In this document: positions 20,450-32,132 of the stretch, piece by piece
Position numbering within the stretch: position 1 is the first letter of the stretch
Layout: the number at the start of each line of letters is the position of its first letter
NCBI GenBank assembly: GCA_030248215.1
Contig: JASANG010001227.1
Location: 186,001 to 250,000, forward strand
Reading direction: 5' to 3'
DNA: 64,000 nucleotides
DNA from: Enoplolaimus lenunculus
Lineage: Eukaryota > Nematoda > Enoplea > Enoplida > Thoracostomopsidae
Notes under the pieces: model-generated
Told to the model about the DNA's origin: nothing
Database searches by the model: none
The model's input: only the letters and a program-made list of their open reading frames with translations
Program-made: the position numbers and the translations under genes

Positions 20450-22554
20450 GCACTTAGGCCCGCGAGCATATGGTTCACCGGCCTAAGCAGCATGCGTCGT
20501 TGACGAAATGAATTTATATTTTCGTTGTCGCGATGTTTTGATTCAAAAAACTTCGTCCTAGTATGTTATCTGAAGATATATATGATTTTAGATTACATGT
20601 GAATAGTTCGTGATTTCGGATACTCAATGAAACCACCAACTCCGCGTTTAGGTCCGTTTTCCAATGACGCTTATATCGCTCTGATTCAGTAAATGCAGTC
20701 GTTTTCCCTTTTATTTCCCCAACACCGTATTAAAGCTAGATATCGGTAAAGTACAAATATGACTAGACAGGTATAACAAACAATATGTTTAACTGCCGAC
20801 CTTATTGTCAACCGAAGGTGCCGAAAGTTCCTTTGTTAAATGCCTTCCGCACGTCTATTACGATGCACTTAACCCTGTTGTTCAGCTAAAGCCACCAGCT
20901 CACACCGTACAAAACAAAATGCAAACTTAACGTGACAATCCAAAGTTCTCCGTACAAACCCCGGTTTACCGTACAAAATGCCCCAGAAATTCCCCAAATA
21001 ATAGCCGAAACTAGCCCCGCTAGGATCGACGACTCCCAAGTAACTCCGAATAAAATCCCAAGAACCACGTTAACACATTCCCCAAATAACCCCAGTTTCT
21101 CCTGGTACTGCCTGAAGGCTCCGCGCTATGCGCTTTACTGACTGATTCCCTGGTTACGCCGGTTTCACCGCCCTCATATTGATCTACCGTGACTCTTATC
21201 CGTTGCTCCTACTAGTCCAAGTCTCCTGATAACCGTATGCAAACTGACTAAATCCAACTAAACACTAGAAAATCCGAAAAGTCACTCAGGTAAATTGCAT
21301 GAAACAATACGCCGCATTCTGTAAGTTGCTATTATCATAATGATTTTGGAGGCTGGCTAACCCAGCCCCCGTGTCTTGTTAATTTGCATACGTTTGGATG
21401 TCCCGGGAGTCTTAGACACCTTAGGAACACCTGAATCCGCCATTATAATCTTAGAAACACGGTAGTGTTTCTAAATATGATTCCCGCATCTTGAGTGCGG
21501 ATTTTTCAAAACTTAAATGACCCAGCTCTGTATGAAATTTAGCTGTTGTTCTAAAAAACCATAACCTACCTGTAGGTTACTTATGTACACGCAATAATTT
21601 TTATACTTCAGCTGGTTTTGACTGTGTGTATGCGCAAAAAATAGGGTCATTTTGGTTCACCACAATTGCACCACTAGCTATGTAATAGGCGCTTATTTTG
21701 CACAGCCTTTGACGAAGAATATTCATTTAAATTTATAAAAATAACGAGTTTGGAGTAATTATTAAATTCACCCGTTTGTGAAGGGAAAAGATTATATGCA
21801 TCCAAGGATAGGCTGTCTGCTCTAATGATTACACAAAAGTGGTAGTTGCTGTTCGTGTAAGTACGAACTACGCATCCATTGTTTTGAATTAAAATAAATT
21901 TCCAGATTTAGTTAAAGACAGTAGCTTGCTTTAGCGTCTATCGTAACATATTGTTATTCAAAATCCTAGGTTATTAAATTAGCGTTGTGGCGTACATTGA
22001 TCACATCTACTTTTTTCTCACTTGGTGTTTTTGTCAAATGATTGATGGATTTGGCATGTTATGAAATTTATTAGCATCGTGGCGTACGTCGATTATGCGT
22101 AGTTCATTTACTAATTTAGTGTTTTTCTGCAAATGAATGATGGGTTTATTAAATTCAATGGTTTACAGAGGAAACATAAGACTACATAAAAACAAAAATG
22201 CGGGCTGTCTGCTCCCACGGTTTGAACGAAAGTGTAGTTGCTATAGGACATTTGATGTTCGGCTGTAATATTTTGAATTAAAACAAAGTTTACACGTTGT
22301 CGTACATAGATTATATATGTCTACCGAATTGGAGTTTTTCTACATATAAATGATGTGTACTTGTAAAAATGATATTATTAGCATAGAAAACGTGAATTAG
22401 TCCTAGAATGAAGGAGAACACAGCTGTTTAAACTATGATACAAAAGAATTCTTTCAAACGCATAGCTGTTAATAGAACCGTTTGACAGCTTTGTTTTTGT
22501 TTCGTATTGAACTTTTAGAATACCCGTTTTACATCTACTAGTATTTGTTGCTCG
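20450..22554. other. Gene-poor stretch
   Basis: No gene is supported. A C-rich, unusually AT-poor block (about 20870-21180) has a 69-codon frame with no recognisable domain. From about 21730 to 22370 there are diverged tandem copies, listed separately. Confidence 0.4.
21730..22370. repeat. Diverged direct repeats
   Basis: GGCTGTCTGCTC followed by GTAGTTGCT and TTTTGAATTAAAA occurs near 21810-21895 and 22203-22285. A second module, TGGCGTAC-T-GAT...GTTTTT...AAATGA-TGATGG, occurs near 21980, 22075 and (weaker) 22295. The order suggests an old tandem duplication of about 390 bp. Confidence 0.5.
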
Positions 22555-25500
22555 ATGGCGGAGAAAAATAGTTGCTTAATGACTAATTTGTTCAATCGTA
22601 GTACGGAAGGAGAGTAGTGCAAACAAAGTAGTTTAGTAAAGCTAAATGTTTCACTTTATCACATATTTGAGCTTGAAGAAGAAGTGAAATGCTCTAAACG
22701 GGAAAGTAAAAACATAAACAAACTTGGTGAATGTTGCCCTGATATTTTGTAATTCAGTTCTAAAACAAGAGTTGATAGTTTAACCTAAATTTATTGGTAA
22801 ATTGGTCTATGTAACATGCCGATGTATGGAGGCAAATAACCTCATACTGATGCTGTAAATCGGTAAAATCACGGCTGCATATGTAGTGCCTTCATATGTA
22901 GCTGAAGTAAATCAGCAGTTGATTGTGAGGCGGCGTTGCTAAGCGGATAGCGCGCTGGACTGATAATCTGTCGACCGAGTTTAAAACATTCTGGGAGTGC
23001 CCCTCATTGTTAGCTGCTAAGAACTCAACTAAAAACCGTCGTACCCTAGCCTACCCAACTTATCACAGTCTAATTTGTCGTTCAGTCAGAGTACTGAAAT
23101 ATATAACCGTATTTCATGTTACTTTCTATTTTAGAACAGTGTTCTGGGCACAATACATATGTAGATATTGTACATACTGTTGTAGTAACGTCCGGTGACA
23201 TTTGTTTGGCTCTAGTCAGCGAATTAAGTCAAATTCAATCAGAAATCGAACATTCAATAGGTAGCGGCTTGTTCGATCTGGTAAAACTCTTCAAGAATAT
23301 TAACAGATGTTTGATATTTCCGTTTTCTAAAAACGTAAGCTTTTTCTATCCTGAGATTGACTTTAATCGTTGCTTTCAAACTAGTTATATATTATGCTGG
23401 CAGATTTGTATGAATAAAAAACATTTCTATGGAAATCATACGTTTGTGATTCACTTGATTTAATTATTACAAGGCGCTGCATTGCTGGATAAAGCTGGGT
23501 AGCTGCATATTGACAAACTGGTTACGTAATTATTTCGTTGCTTTTTAGATAATATCAAAATTACCGTCGTTTGTTTCTGTGATCCAACGGTGCAGTCAAT
23601 TCAGGGATTCTGTACTAGTGGAGCAGTTATGTCTGCAAGTGCTGTTGAGGATTGAAAATTTATGCGGTGATTGCACAACGGTAAATGATAAAAAATTTCA
23701 TGCTGGTAAGCTGTGCGCGTTATGCAGTTCTTTCAAAATGAAAGGAATTTGACTTACAGACCTAGAATAGGTAGTTATGTGTCACACCTTTTACATAAAT
23801 GTAAGTCGCAAACGATAATGAAGAATAATTAGTTTCATTATGTAATAAATTCCTTGCAGGGTTGCATTGAACGTGATTTGCGAAATCGTAACGTTGTTTT
23901 AAGACATGCAATACAAGAAGTGGAAGATATGGAAAATATTGGTATGTTACATTTTTTTATTGTGTAACTAATTTGAATAAAGAAATATCTCTGCGGAGGC
24001 TGTATACAATACTTGACTAACGTCGTCATGACATTGTATTGCAAACCATTGTTCTGTGCAATCAAAGCACATAGCGATATATGATGGACCGCTGAAAAAA
24101 TCAACTACACTTGATAATAGTTGTGCAGTAGAAATTGAATCGGCATTTTTTTGCAGTGCTGATGCCGATGGTGATACTCACGAAAAGTTCCGATTATTGC
24201 TGATGCCGATGCCGATTAATCGGCACATCCCTAACGTTTAATATATGTTTTCGGTTTTGATACATCAAAAATAATTTTTATTTCATTTACTTTTAGTAAA
24301 TTATGTTGTCTTATCACAATTGGTGACATATATTTCCTAATTTATCCGCGATAACTAAATTTTTTAACGTATGTGATAAAGAGGATGCGAATTCTGTCAT
24401 TTTTTACGTTCAAAATTATTTATAAATCACATATATCTCGCAATTTTTTGTTATAGATATGCTGCAAGTGTTCGAAATTTTAAAAATTTCGAAGCATCCG
24501 CCATTTTTTTCTTTGAAATTTTGAAAGAACGTCGAATTTATCACGCTTCGAATATGTTGGCAAAAAAATAAAACATTTTAGAAACTTATATATACTTCAA
24601 TATCTGTTTTCCGTTTCCATTATTTTGATCACTATCTACCAGAGGGGCACCGAATGCCCGATTTGACCGAATCCGAATCCAGTGCTAATTTGCCGAATCC
24701 GAAACCGAATCTGAATCCTACATGTTGCAAATTTCAGATATATCTATAATTCATATCAAAATATCAACGCAATGCCAGCCGTATAACATATAATACGTTA
24801 ATATATTTTGTCCCGACGTCAGTTCTTAGATTTCTCACTTGAAATAAAAAATATTGATCTTTCTAGCAAGGTATTTAACCCCTTCTCACATTGAGTTGCC
24901 TGTAGGAACTCAGCAAAGTGTATATGCGTTAAATAGTATATATCACACCGTGTTTAACAATTGCAACACGTATTCATAGTACTAAATCACCACAAGACGT
25001 GAGAGCCCCCTCGGGCTCGAGCGTCAAGCTCCTATAGCTAAGTGGTGATGGTATACGCCTCCCACTCCAGTCACTGGAGTTCGAACCCTAGCATAAAAGT
25101 AAGTCTCAGGGGAAATAGAAAATATTCATGTACGAAAGGATTAAAAAAATATTGCTTAAAAATGAAAAAATATTGCCGAACTTTGTTGGATTCGGCTTTT
25201 CCACAACCGAATCTGAATCCGAATCCGAACCTCAAATTTTTGACGAATCCGAACCTCAAATTTTTGACGAATCCGAATCCGAAACTCAAATTTTTGACGA
25301 ATCCGAATGCGAACCTTTGTTGCCACCCTACTATCCATTTACGTTTCCGTTATTTTTACTATCCGTTTGCACCCTGAACATAAAACTTAATTCGAGTCTT
25401 TTGTTATCTAACACTTTGCACATTGTGCCGTTATTTTTTCACCGAATAGTTTGCTTGTCAATCCGTTCTGTATCGTTCAGGGTTACGTTGAATTCACTGA

Positions 25501-27073
25501 TTCCGAATCCGGATTGCAACATTAGTTGACTGTTATGTGCAAGAAGTTTCGGCAAAAGATCGGTAATTTTCTTTGTAGTTTGAATTCCGATACTCTCGAA
25601 AACTGCAATTAGCGATGCCGGTCAATCGGATATCCTCAGTATGTACTCCAGTTTAAGATCCAATATATATTTAAGGTGGACCAATTAAGAATGGATTGCC
25701 AGCTGAAAAACGAACTACAATCGATGATAGTTGTGCAGTAGACATTGATCTGACTCCAACACCTCCGGAAAAGAAAAGAAAACCCCTGTCAGGTACAAAA
25801 ATAGTAAACATCTGTAATGTTTTCACAAATGATTTAAACCACTGCAACAGAGATTCTTTTGAAAATCACCCTTCCTTCGAACTATATATACATATGTCGT
25901 TTTACGTTCACAGAAGAAAAAGGCACATTGAAATATACTTACAATTAATAATGCAAACATTAGTCCATTTTACTTTACAATATAATAAACTGAATTTTTT
26001 TACACTATTATTTGCTTGGGCTTAGGCTTAAGCTTTGCTTTAGACTTATGTTTACTACGATGAGAGTTTAAACTTTGGAATATGTTTTAGTTGTTATATT
26101 AGTAAAAGTAATATTGCTCCAGATTAGTGGATACCTAATATCCGGATATGAAAAATATTCGAATATGTATCCGAAATGAAACGTGTAACCGGATATATCC
26201 AGAAATCCGTAATGCTGTTGGGTAAATAATTTTTTGGAATAATTTGCATTGTTTCACCATTGAACTATCTGAAGCTCACGAAAAGAATTTCTGTAGTGAA
26301 ACCGGGGTTAAAATAGTGAACCACATTCCTGCAAAATTGTATGATAATTCAAAATTTTGTTTTCTTAAAACATGCAAAAAATTAAAAAAACTTCAGTTTA
26401 ACTTGATATTTGTTGGAATAATGACTTCGTTTCGTAATTTGTGAATTATCTCAAAATTACTAACTTTATTACCTTTGCAAAAACCAAAATCTACTTATGT
26501 GCATATGCCAAGTCGTGTCGCGAGATTACATATTATACGTCATTCTAAATTTTGATCGCTCTAGGTTTTAAAAGATGTCACGTCTAACTGAGTATGATGC
26601 TAATTAATAAAAGTCTAGCATGCAAATTTGTCAATCTGTATATATTTCATTATGCGAAAACTAGTCCCTACCAACTTTAAACGACTGTAATCTTACAAGA
26701 GAGGTTCATTTAAATTAATTTTTTCCAACACAATCACAAAACAGATATCTAACAGTTCTGTGGTAAAACACTCTGATAACGCAAACAAGAGAAACACATA
26801 ACGTTCAAAGTGACTGTTATGTGCAAGTAGTATCGGCAAAGAATCGGTAATTTTCTTTGCAATGTCGATTCCGATATTCCCGAAAAGTACAATTACCGAT
26901 GTCCATTAATCGCACATCCTCAGTATATTCACCTATTTAAGGTTTAATATATATTTTAGGTGGACCAGTTAAGAATGGAAAGTCAGCGGAAAAACGTACA
27001 GTTGATGATAGTTGCGAACCAGAGATTGATCTGACTCCAACACCTCCGGAGAAGAAAAGAAAGCCACTGTCAG
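22555..27073 (+). CDS. Gene X: partial gene, unrecognised, with SIM/NLS exon
   Basis: Proposed exons: 22555-22597 (ATGGCGGAG start), 23135-23334, 23549-23680, 23860-23941, then the alternative or tandem exons 25676-25792 and 26960-27073. All have AG acceptors and GT donors, and phases agree throughout (1, 0, 0, 1, 1). The first three body exons encode a helical region (ICLALVSELSQIQSEIEHSI; CSQFRDSVLVEQLCLQVLL; RNVVLRHAIQEVEDMENI). The last exons encode IDDSCAVDIDLTPTPPEKKR followed by KPLS, which joins a SUMO-interaction-like VDIDLT core to a basic KKRK nuclear-localisation-like motif. This suggests a nuclear, possibly chromatin-linked protein. I do not recognise the family. Exon 2 could end earlier, at GTAAAA at 23281. 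Downstream exons are not found; the Helitron begins 1.9 kb later. Confidence 0.5.
22929..23007 (+). other. tRNA-Ile-like pseudogene or tRNA-derived repeat
   Basis: TTGCTAAGCGGATAGCGCGC resembles a tRNA D-arm/A box, and CTGGACTGATAATCTG resembles an anticodon arm with GAT. The T-loop (GAGTTTAAAAC) is degenerate against GGTTCGAATCC, and the acceptor stem is only partly paired, so it is not a functional tRNA. It lies in intron 1 of gene X. Confidence 0.35.
24080..24145 (+). pseudogene. Degraded first copy of the gene X SIM exon
   Basis: GATGGACCGCTGAAAAAATC then GATAATAGTTGTGCAGTAGA match the start and middle of the exons at 25676 and 26960. It breaks off at GAAATTGAATCGG, before the IDLTPTPP part, where a GATGCCGATG-type repeat begins. 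It has no AG acceptor at the expected place. Confidence 0.6.
24153..24237. repeat. GATGCCGAT repeat fragment
   Basis: GTGCTGATGCCGATGGTGAT and TGCCGATGCCGATTAATCGG. An inverted relative is at 27470-27545 (GAGTATCAGCATCGGCACTG), and similar CATCGGCAAAA motifs are in the gene X introns. Confidence 0.45.
24395..24655. repeat. Family C subfamily remnant
   Basis: TTTTTACGTTCAAAATTATT and TACTTCAATATCTGTTTTCC match the MITE at 13740-14066. Its outer ends are not clear. Confidence 0.5.
24879..25140. mobile_element. TTAA-flanked tRNA-like MITE, family D copy 2
   Basis: CCCCTTCTCACATTG to ATGTACGAAAGGA between TTAA at 24875-24878 and 25141-25144. It has inserted into a GAATCCGAA-rich repeat that continues on both sides (24655-24875 and 25145-25380). 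Confidence 0.75.
25028..25098 (+). other. tRNA-like segment, family D copy 2
   Basis: TAGCTAAGTGGTGATGG (A box) and GAGTTCGAACCC (B box). The B box is closer to the GGTTCGAANCC consensus than in copy 1. Confidence 0.55.
25190..25320. repeat. GAATCCGAA / ACGAATCCGAACCTCAAATT repeats
   Basis: Tandem GAATCCGAATCC followed by three units of about 30 bp (CTCAAATTTTTGACGAATCC). Part of the repeat into which the family D MITE inserted; the SESEPQIFDE-type frame is repeat translation. Confidence 0.7.
25529..26060 (+). repeat. Segmental duplication, copy 1 (SIM exon)
   Basis: GACTGTTATGTGCAAGAAGT to the TTGCTTGGGCTTAGGC tail, including about 150 bp of upstream intron, the 117-bp exon (25676-25792) and about 270 bp of downstream intron. 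It matches 26812-27330 closely on both sides of the exon. Confidence 0.85.
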
Positions 27074-27330
27074 GTAGAAAAATAGTAAACATCTGTAATG
27101 TTTTCACAAATGATTTAAACCACTGCAACAGAGATTCTTTTGAAAATCACCTTTCCTTCGAGCTATACATGTGTCGTTTTATGTTCCCAGAATAAAAAAC
27201 GCATTGAAATACACTTATACTTATTAGTGCAAACACCAGCCGTTTTTAGTTTGCAAAAGAGTAAACTTAAATTTTTTACACTATTATTTGCTTGGGCTTA
27301 GGCTTGAACTTTGCCTTAAACTTGTGTTTA
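26812..27330 (+). repeat. Segmental duplication, copy 2 (SIM exon)
   Basis: GACTGTTATGTGCAAGTAGT to TTGCTTGGGCTTAGGC, with exon 26960-27073 inside. The exon differs from copy 1 by a missing codon and several substitutions (CEPEIDLT for CAVDIDLT), while TPTPPEKKRKPLS is unchanged. The repeat step is 1,283 bp. Confidence 0.85.
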
Positions 27331-27339
27331 CTACACTGT

Positions 27340-28961
27340 GAAAGCTTAAACCCAGGAGTATGTTTAGTTATTACATTTCTAAAAGTAATATAGGTCCAAA
27401 TTTTCAGGATCAGCTCTACTCTGATGGTATTGTAACATAATGCCGATTTGGTGCAGATGTGCTGATTATGTAATCGGCTTCGGCATTGGTAATAATCGTT
27501 ACTTTTCGTGAGTATCAGCATCGGCACTGTAAAAAAATTGCCGATTTTTTGCCTATACTTTTTGTGCGTAGCAGTCCGTTGGAATTCTGTCCATTTCACT
27601 TCTTGACGTATATTAGTGTCTATGGTCAGGAAAACTGTTCTCTCTTGCGTTTGCGTATAAAAACTAAATTGAAATGAACCGTTCTCGTAAACAATTATAA
27701 TCGTTTTTGGTGGTTAGGGCCAAAGCCTTTGCATAATGATGCAACGTCAGATCCTATTTGTTTATTAAGCATGGTGCATGTACTAAAGCTGGAATCGGCA
27801 CCTGCAAAATTTCAAAATAAGAATCCGCATCGGCAAAAGTTCAAAATAAGAACCGGATTCAGTGTCGGCATCGGCAAAAATTTAGGCATTTTGGCATTTC
27901 AATTAAATTTCAATTTTTTAACACTAGAATGCTTTCCATGTGTGTGATCTTATGGGGACTGCATCGAAGCCAACAATTTATGTTCAACAGTTCAGAAATC
28001 TGAAATATTTTAATGTACTGCTGTGTAAAAAGGACGCGCTGAGTTGAATTGCGTCATTTTTTGATGGATGACTGTATTGGTCTCCCTAGTATATTACTAA
28101 TTTTTAATTACTTTAGATTAAAAATTAAAATCAAGACTATGTCCCATTTTAACCTTGCTTTCGTCCCAAAATTCCACCGTCTCATCTTTAACAATTTCAC
28201 TAGCAGGCGTAATTGTAAGATTTCTGAACACATGCTCCAAGAGAGGATTATGGGAATTGAGAATTCCGGGATGTGATCGCCCGTATTATTTTTGACTTAC
28301 TTATACAGTAAGGCCTAGACAACCTCTCATAACAGCTTCCGTGTTGATCACAGGGTCCCCACATGATCAAACCAGACCTCATGTACTCATCCAGGGCCTC
28401 TTATGTTTCAACGATGCCCCGTGACCCATACCGCGATACTGGTCATAATATAATATATACAATCAAATGGTTACGTTCGTCAAAAAAGGCATTCGGCTGC
28501 AAATTCCATGCATGTAGTGCCTCTAACAATTTTAAAACAACCAACATTTTGTTGGTAGATTTTTTACGACGGCAAATTGTTATAAATGTTTTTCGAAAAT
28601 TACAATTGTGGGTGAAGTTAGATTTCAAATGAACAATCTGAGATCTAAGCCTACGTTTAAGTAATAACCCGTGCCTATTAAACTTAATCCTACATCAAGG
28701 CCCAATAAGCCCAATTGCCAGTTATGATCTATTCTATGCTTTAACCAAAGCCTGCACATAAAACGTGAGGCACTTTGATTTTAGGACGGTGGAAATTTCT
28801 GCATGGGTCAAGACTATTAAGAAGCTTTTTTCATAACTATAAACTAACACATACATGTTAACAGTAAAAGAGGCGCTGTACTTGTCGTGCGTTTACGTCT
28901 GTCAACGTAAAGCACCACACGAACACTGTTATTGCCCTGGTTTTTATACATTGAACAAAAT
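27340..28961. other. Spacer between gene X exons and the Helitron
   Basis: It has CGGCATCGGC-type repeat fragments (27415-27560, 27790-27900). No further gene X exon is clear; an AG at 28116 opens a short frame without similarity. The 5' end of the Helitron must lie somewhere here, but I could not place it. Confidence 0.35.
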
Positions 28962-29826
28962 ATGTCACATTTCTGTTACAAAATGTTTATTTCAGCATTG
29001 CAGTCCAAGACTGTTAGCTATACTCAGCAACAATGCCGACTATTTTCAAATGTACGCAGACCATCGTCTAATAAATTGATCGATTCAACTGTTGCGAATG
29101 ATATGTTTATACGTTCGCGATCTCGAATTCTTCCAAGGCATGCTTACGTTAACTTAATGTTTCCCAAACATAGCGTTGTGCGTGACAATTTTTACTCGTC
29201 CAACAACATGGGGTTGTTTCGAAATCTTCCGGATAGTGACATCGATCGAATACTGCAAGACAAGTCGCATAATGCAGAATTTCATTATCACGGTAACCTC
29301 GATGACCTTCGAGAACTGTACGTCGGTCTTACTACCCAACAACGCACGGAATTTAGAAAACGATTCATAACGAATCAGCTGTCTCCACAACTTCGTATAT
29401 CAATGAGAAACAAACTGAAATATTTCGCAATGTCTCAAAAACAGAAGACAGTTAGACTACAACTAAAGAAACAACGATATCTGGCTCAACGACCTATCCA
29501 ACGCCAACAAAATAGCAAAATAAGAAAGACAATCCGAAATACGGCCCAAACACAATTCGTTGAGCATCATAATTTTGAGCGCATAAAGCTCGATCATTCT
29601 TATGCTAACCAACCATCGAAAGTAGAAGCACAACAGCGAATTCAAATTCAGCATCCAAATCTTCAGACTGATAGCGATTCGGCAGCAACAAAACAGTTTC
29701 AGCTCGTACAACCGACTGCTATTTGTCGTTTTGAACACATCAAACTGGATCATTGCTACGCGACGGAGACAATGGAGTTCAACAACCAGTCGTGTAATCT
29801 AATTGAACAACAAAAGTGTTCACAAT
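28962..29826 (+). pseudogene. Helitron N-terminal region
   Basis: An ATG-led frame of about 288 codons, rich in Gln, Arg and Lys, with no domain I recognise. It contains LRELYVGLTTQQRTEFRKRF and a basic stretch of repeated RQ/KQ. The frame runs into the first minisatellite unit, where one extra A (CAACAAAAGTG against CAACAAAGTG) ends it. A phase-compatible splice acceptor (TTTATTTCAG, ending 28995) lies inside it. After the array the same protein seems to resume as SVHNDLTQSNLRVCQTLHGN and continues to about 32132. It may be a DNA-binding or nuclear-targeting region; that is inference from its charge. Confidence 0.55.
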
Positions 29827-31976
29827 GACTTAACACAGTCGAATTTACGTGTTTGCCAAACAAACACTACATGGAAATGATACGAACACAAAATCAGGTG
29901 GTTTACCTCTAACTGTCTGCTAGCCAGCGCTTTTAATCTAATTGAACAACAAAGTGTTCACAATGACTTAACACAGTCGAATTTACGTGTTTGCCAAACA
30001 CTACATGGAAATGATACGAACACAAAATCAGGTAGTTTACCTCTAACTGTCTGCTAGCCAGCGCTTTTAATCTAATTGAACAACAAAGTGTTCACAATGA
30101 CTTAACACAGTCGAATTTACGTGTTTGCCAAACACTACATGGAAATGATACGAACACAAAATCAGGTGGTTTACCTCTAACTGTCTGCTAGCCAGCGCTT
30201 TTAATCTAATTGAACAACAAAGTGTTCACAATGACTTAACACAGTCGAATTTACGTGTTTGCCAAACAAACACTACATGGAAATCATACGAACACAAAAT
30301 CAGGTAGTTTACCTCTAACTGTCTGCTAGCCAGCGCTTTTAATCTAATTGAACAACAAAGTGTTCACAATGACTTAACACAGTCGAATTTACGTGTTTGC
30401 CAAACAAACACTACATGGAAATGATACGAACACAAAATCAGGTAGTTTACCTCTAACTGTCTGCTAGCCAGCGCTTTTAATCTAATTGAACAACAAAGTG
30501 TTCACAATGAGTTAACACAGTCGAATTTACGTGTTTGCCAAACAAACACTACATGGAAATGATACGAACACAAAATCAGGTAGTTTACCTCTAACTGTCT
30601 GCTAGCCAGCGCTTTTAATCTAATTGAACAACAAAGTGTTCACAATGACTTAACACAGTCGAATTTACGTGTTTGCCAAACAAACACTACATGGAAATGA
30701 TACGAACACAAAATCAGGTAGTTTACCTCTAACTGTCTGCTAGCCAGCGCTTTTAATCTAATTGAACAACAAAGTGTTCACAATGACTTAACACAGTCGA
30801 ATTTACGTGTTTGCCAAACAAACACTACATGGAAATGATACGAACACAAAATCAGGTAGTTTACCTCTAACTGTCTGCTAGCCAGCGCTTTTAATCTAAT
30901 TGAACAACAAAGTGTTCACAATGACTTAACACAGTCGAATTTACGTGTTTGCCAAACAAACACTACATGGAAATGATACGAACACAAAATCAGGTAGTTT
31001 ACCTCTAACTGTCTGCTAGCCAGCGCTTTTAATCTAATTGAACAACAAAGTGTTCACAATGACTTAACACAGTCGAATTTACGTGTTTGCCAAACAAACA
31101 CTACATGGAAATGATACGAACACAAAATCAGGTAGTTTACCTCTAACTGTCTGCTAGCCAGCGCTTTTAATCTAATTGAACAACAAAGTGTTCACAATGA
31201 CTTAACACAGTCGAATTTACGTGTTTGCCAAACAAACACTACATGGAAATGATACGAACACAAAATCAGGTAGTTTACCTCTAACTGTCTGCTAGCCAGC
31301 GCTTTTAATCTAATTGAACAACAAAGTGTTCACAATGACTTAACACAGTCGAATTTACGTGTTTGCCAAACAAACACTACATGGAAATGATACGAACACA
31401 AAATCAGGTAGTTTACCTCTAACTGTCTGCTAGCCAGCGCTTTTAATCTAATTGAACAACAAAGTGTTCACAATGACTTAACACAGTCGAATTTACGTGT
31501 TTGCCAAACACTACATGGAAATGATACGAACACAAAATCAGGTGGTTTACCTCAACTGTCTGCTAGCCAGCGCTTTTAATCTAATTGAACAACAAAGTGT
31601 TCACAATGACTTAACACAGTCGAATTTACGTGTTTGCCAAACACTACATGGAAATGATACGAACACAAAATCACGTGGTTTACCTCAACTGTCTGCTAGC
31701 CAGCGCTTTTAATCTAATTGAACAACAAAGTGTTCAGAATGACTTAACACAGTCGAATTTACGTGTTTGCCAAACACTACATGGAAATGATACGAACACA
31801 AAATCAGGTGGTTTACCTCAACTGTCTGCTAGCCAGCACTTTTAATCTAATTGAACAACAAAGTGTTCACAATGACTTAACACAGTCGAATTTACGTGTT
31901 TGCCAAACACTACATGGAAATGATACGAACACAAAATCAGGTGGTTTACCTCAACTGTCTGCTAGCCAGCGCTTTG
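29795..31976 (+). repeat. 133-138-bp minisatellite in the Helitron, 16 units
   Basis: CTAATTGAACAACAAAGTG starts a unit at 29801, 29940, 30074, 30208, 30346, 30484, 30622, 30760, 30898, 31036, 31174, 31312, 31450, 31583, 31716 and 31849. Ten steps are about 138 bp and five are 133-134 bp. The longer form has CAAACAAACAC for CAAACAC, plus CTCTAACTG for CTCAACTG. The last units read in frame with the downstream Helitron sequence (NDTNTKSGGLPQLSASQRF), so the array grew from coding sequence. Most units carry TAA stops. Confidence 0.95.
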
Positions 31977-32132
31977 CTATGATTATGCGCGATCGCTGGT
32001 ACGCTAACCAAAAACAACCGGGTATTCAAGGTCAACGTCGAAGACTGCAGAACTATGCAACAAACCGGATTTTTTCTAGTTCAAACCAGATGCTAAATAA
32101 CAATACCAAAAACAAAAGGTGTGCAAAACGTT
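31849..32132 (+). pseudogene. Helitron coding segment after the array
   Basis: The last minisatellite unit continues as RFAMIMRDRWYANQKQPG and a basic, Asn-rich stretch ending NNNTKNKRCAKR. The next segment (32121 on) overlaps it in another frame, so one frame change separates them. Confidence 0.6.

Noticed and set aside
29795-31976. CRISPR-like regular array
   Set aside because: Units are joined without distinct spacers, are 133-138 bp long and derive from Helitron coding sequence; this is a minisatellite.
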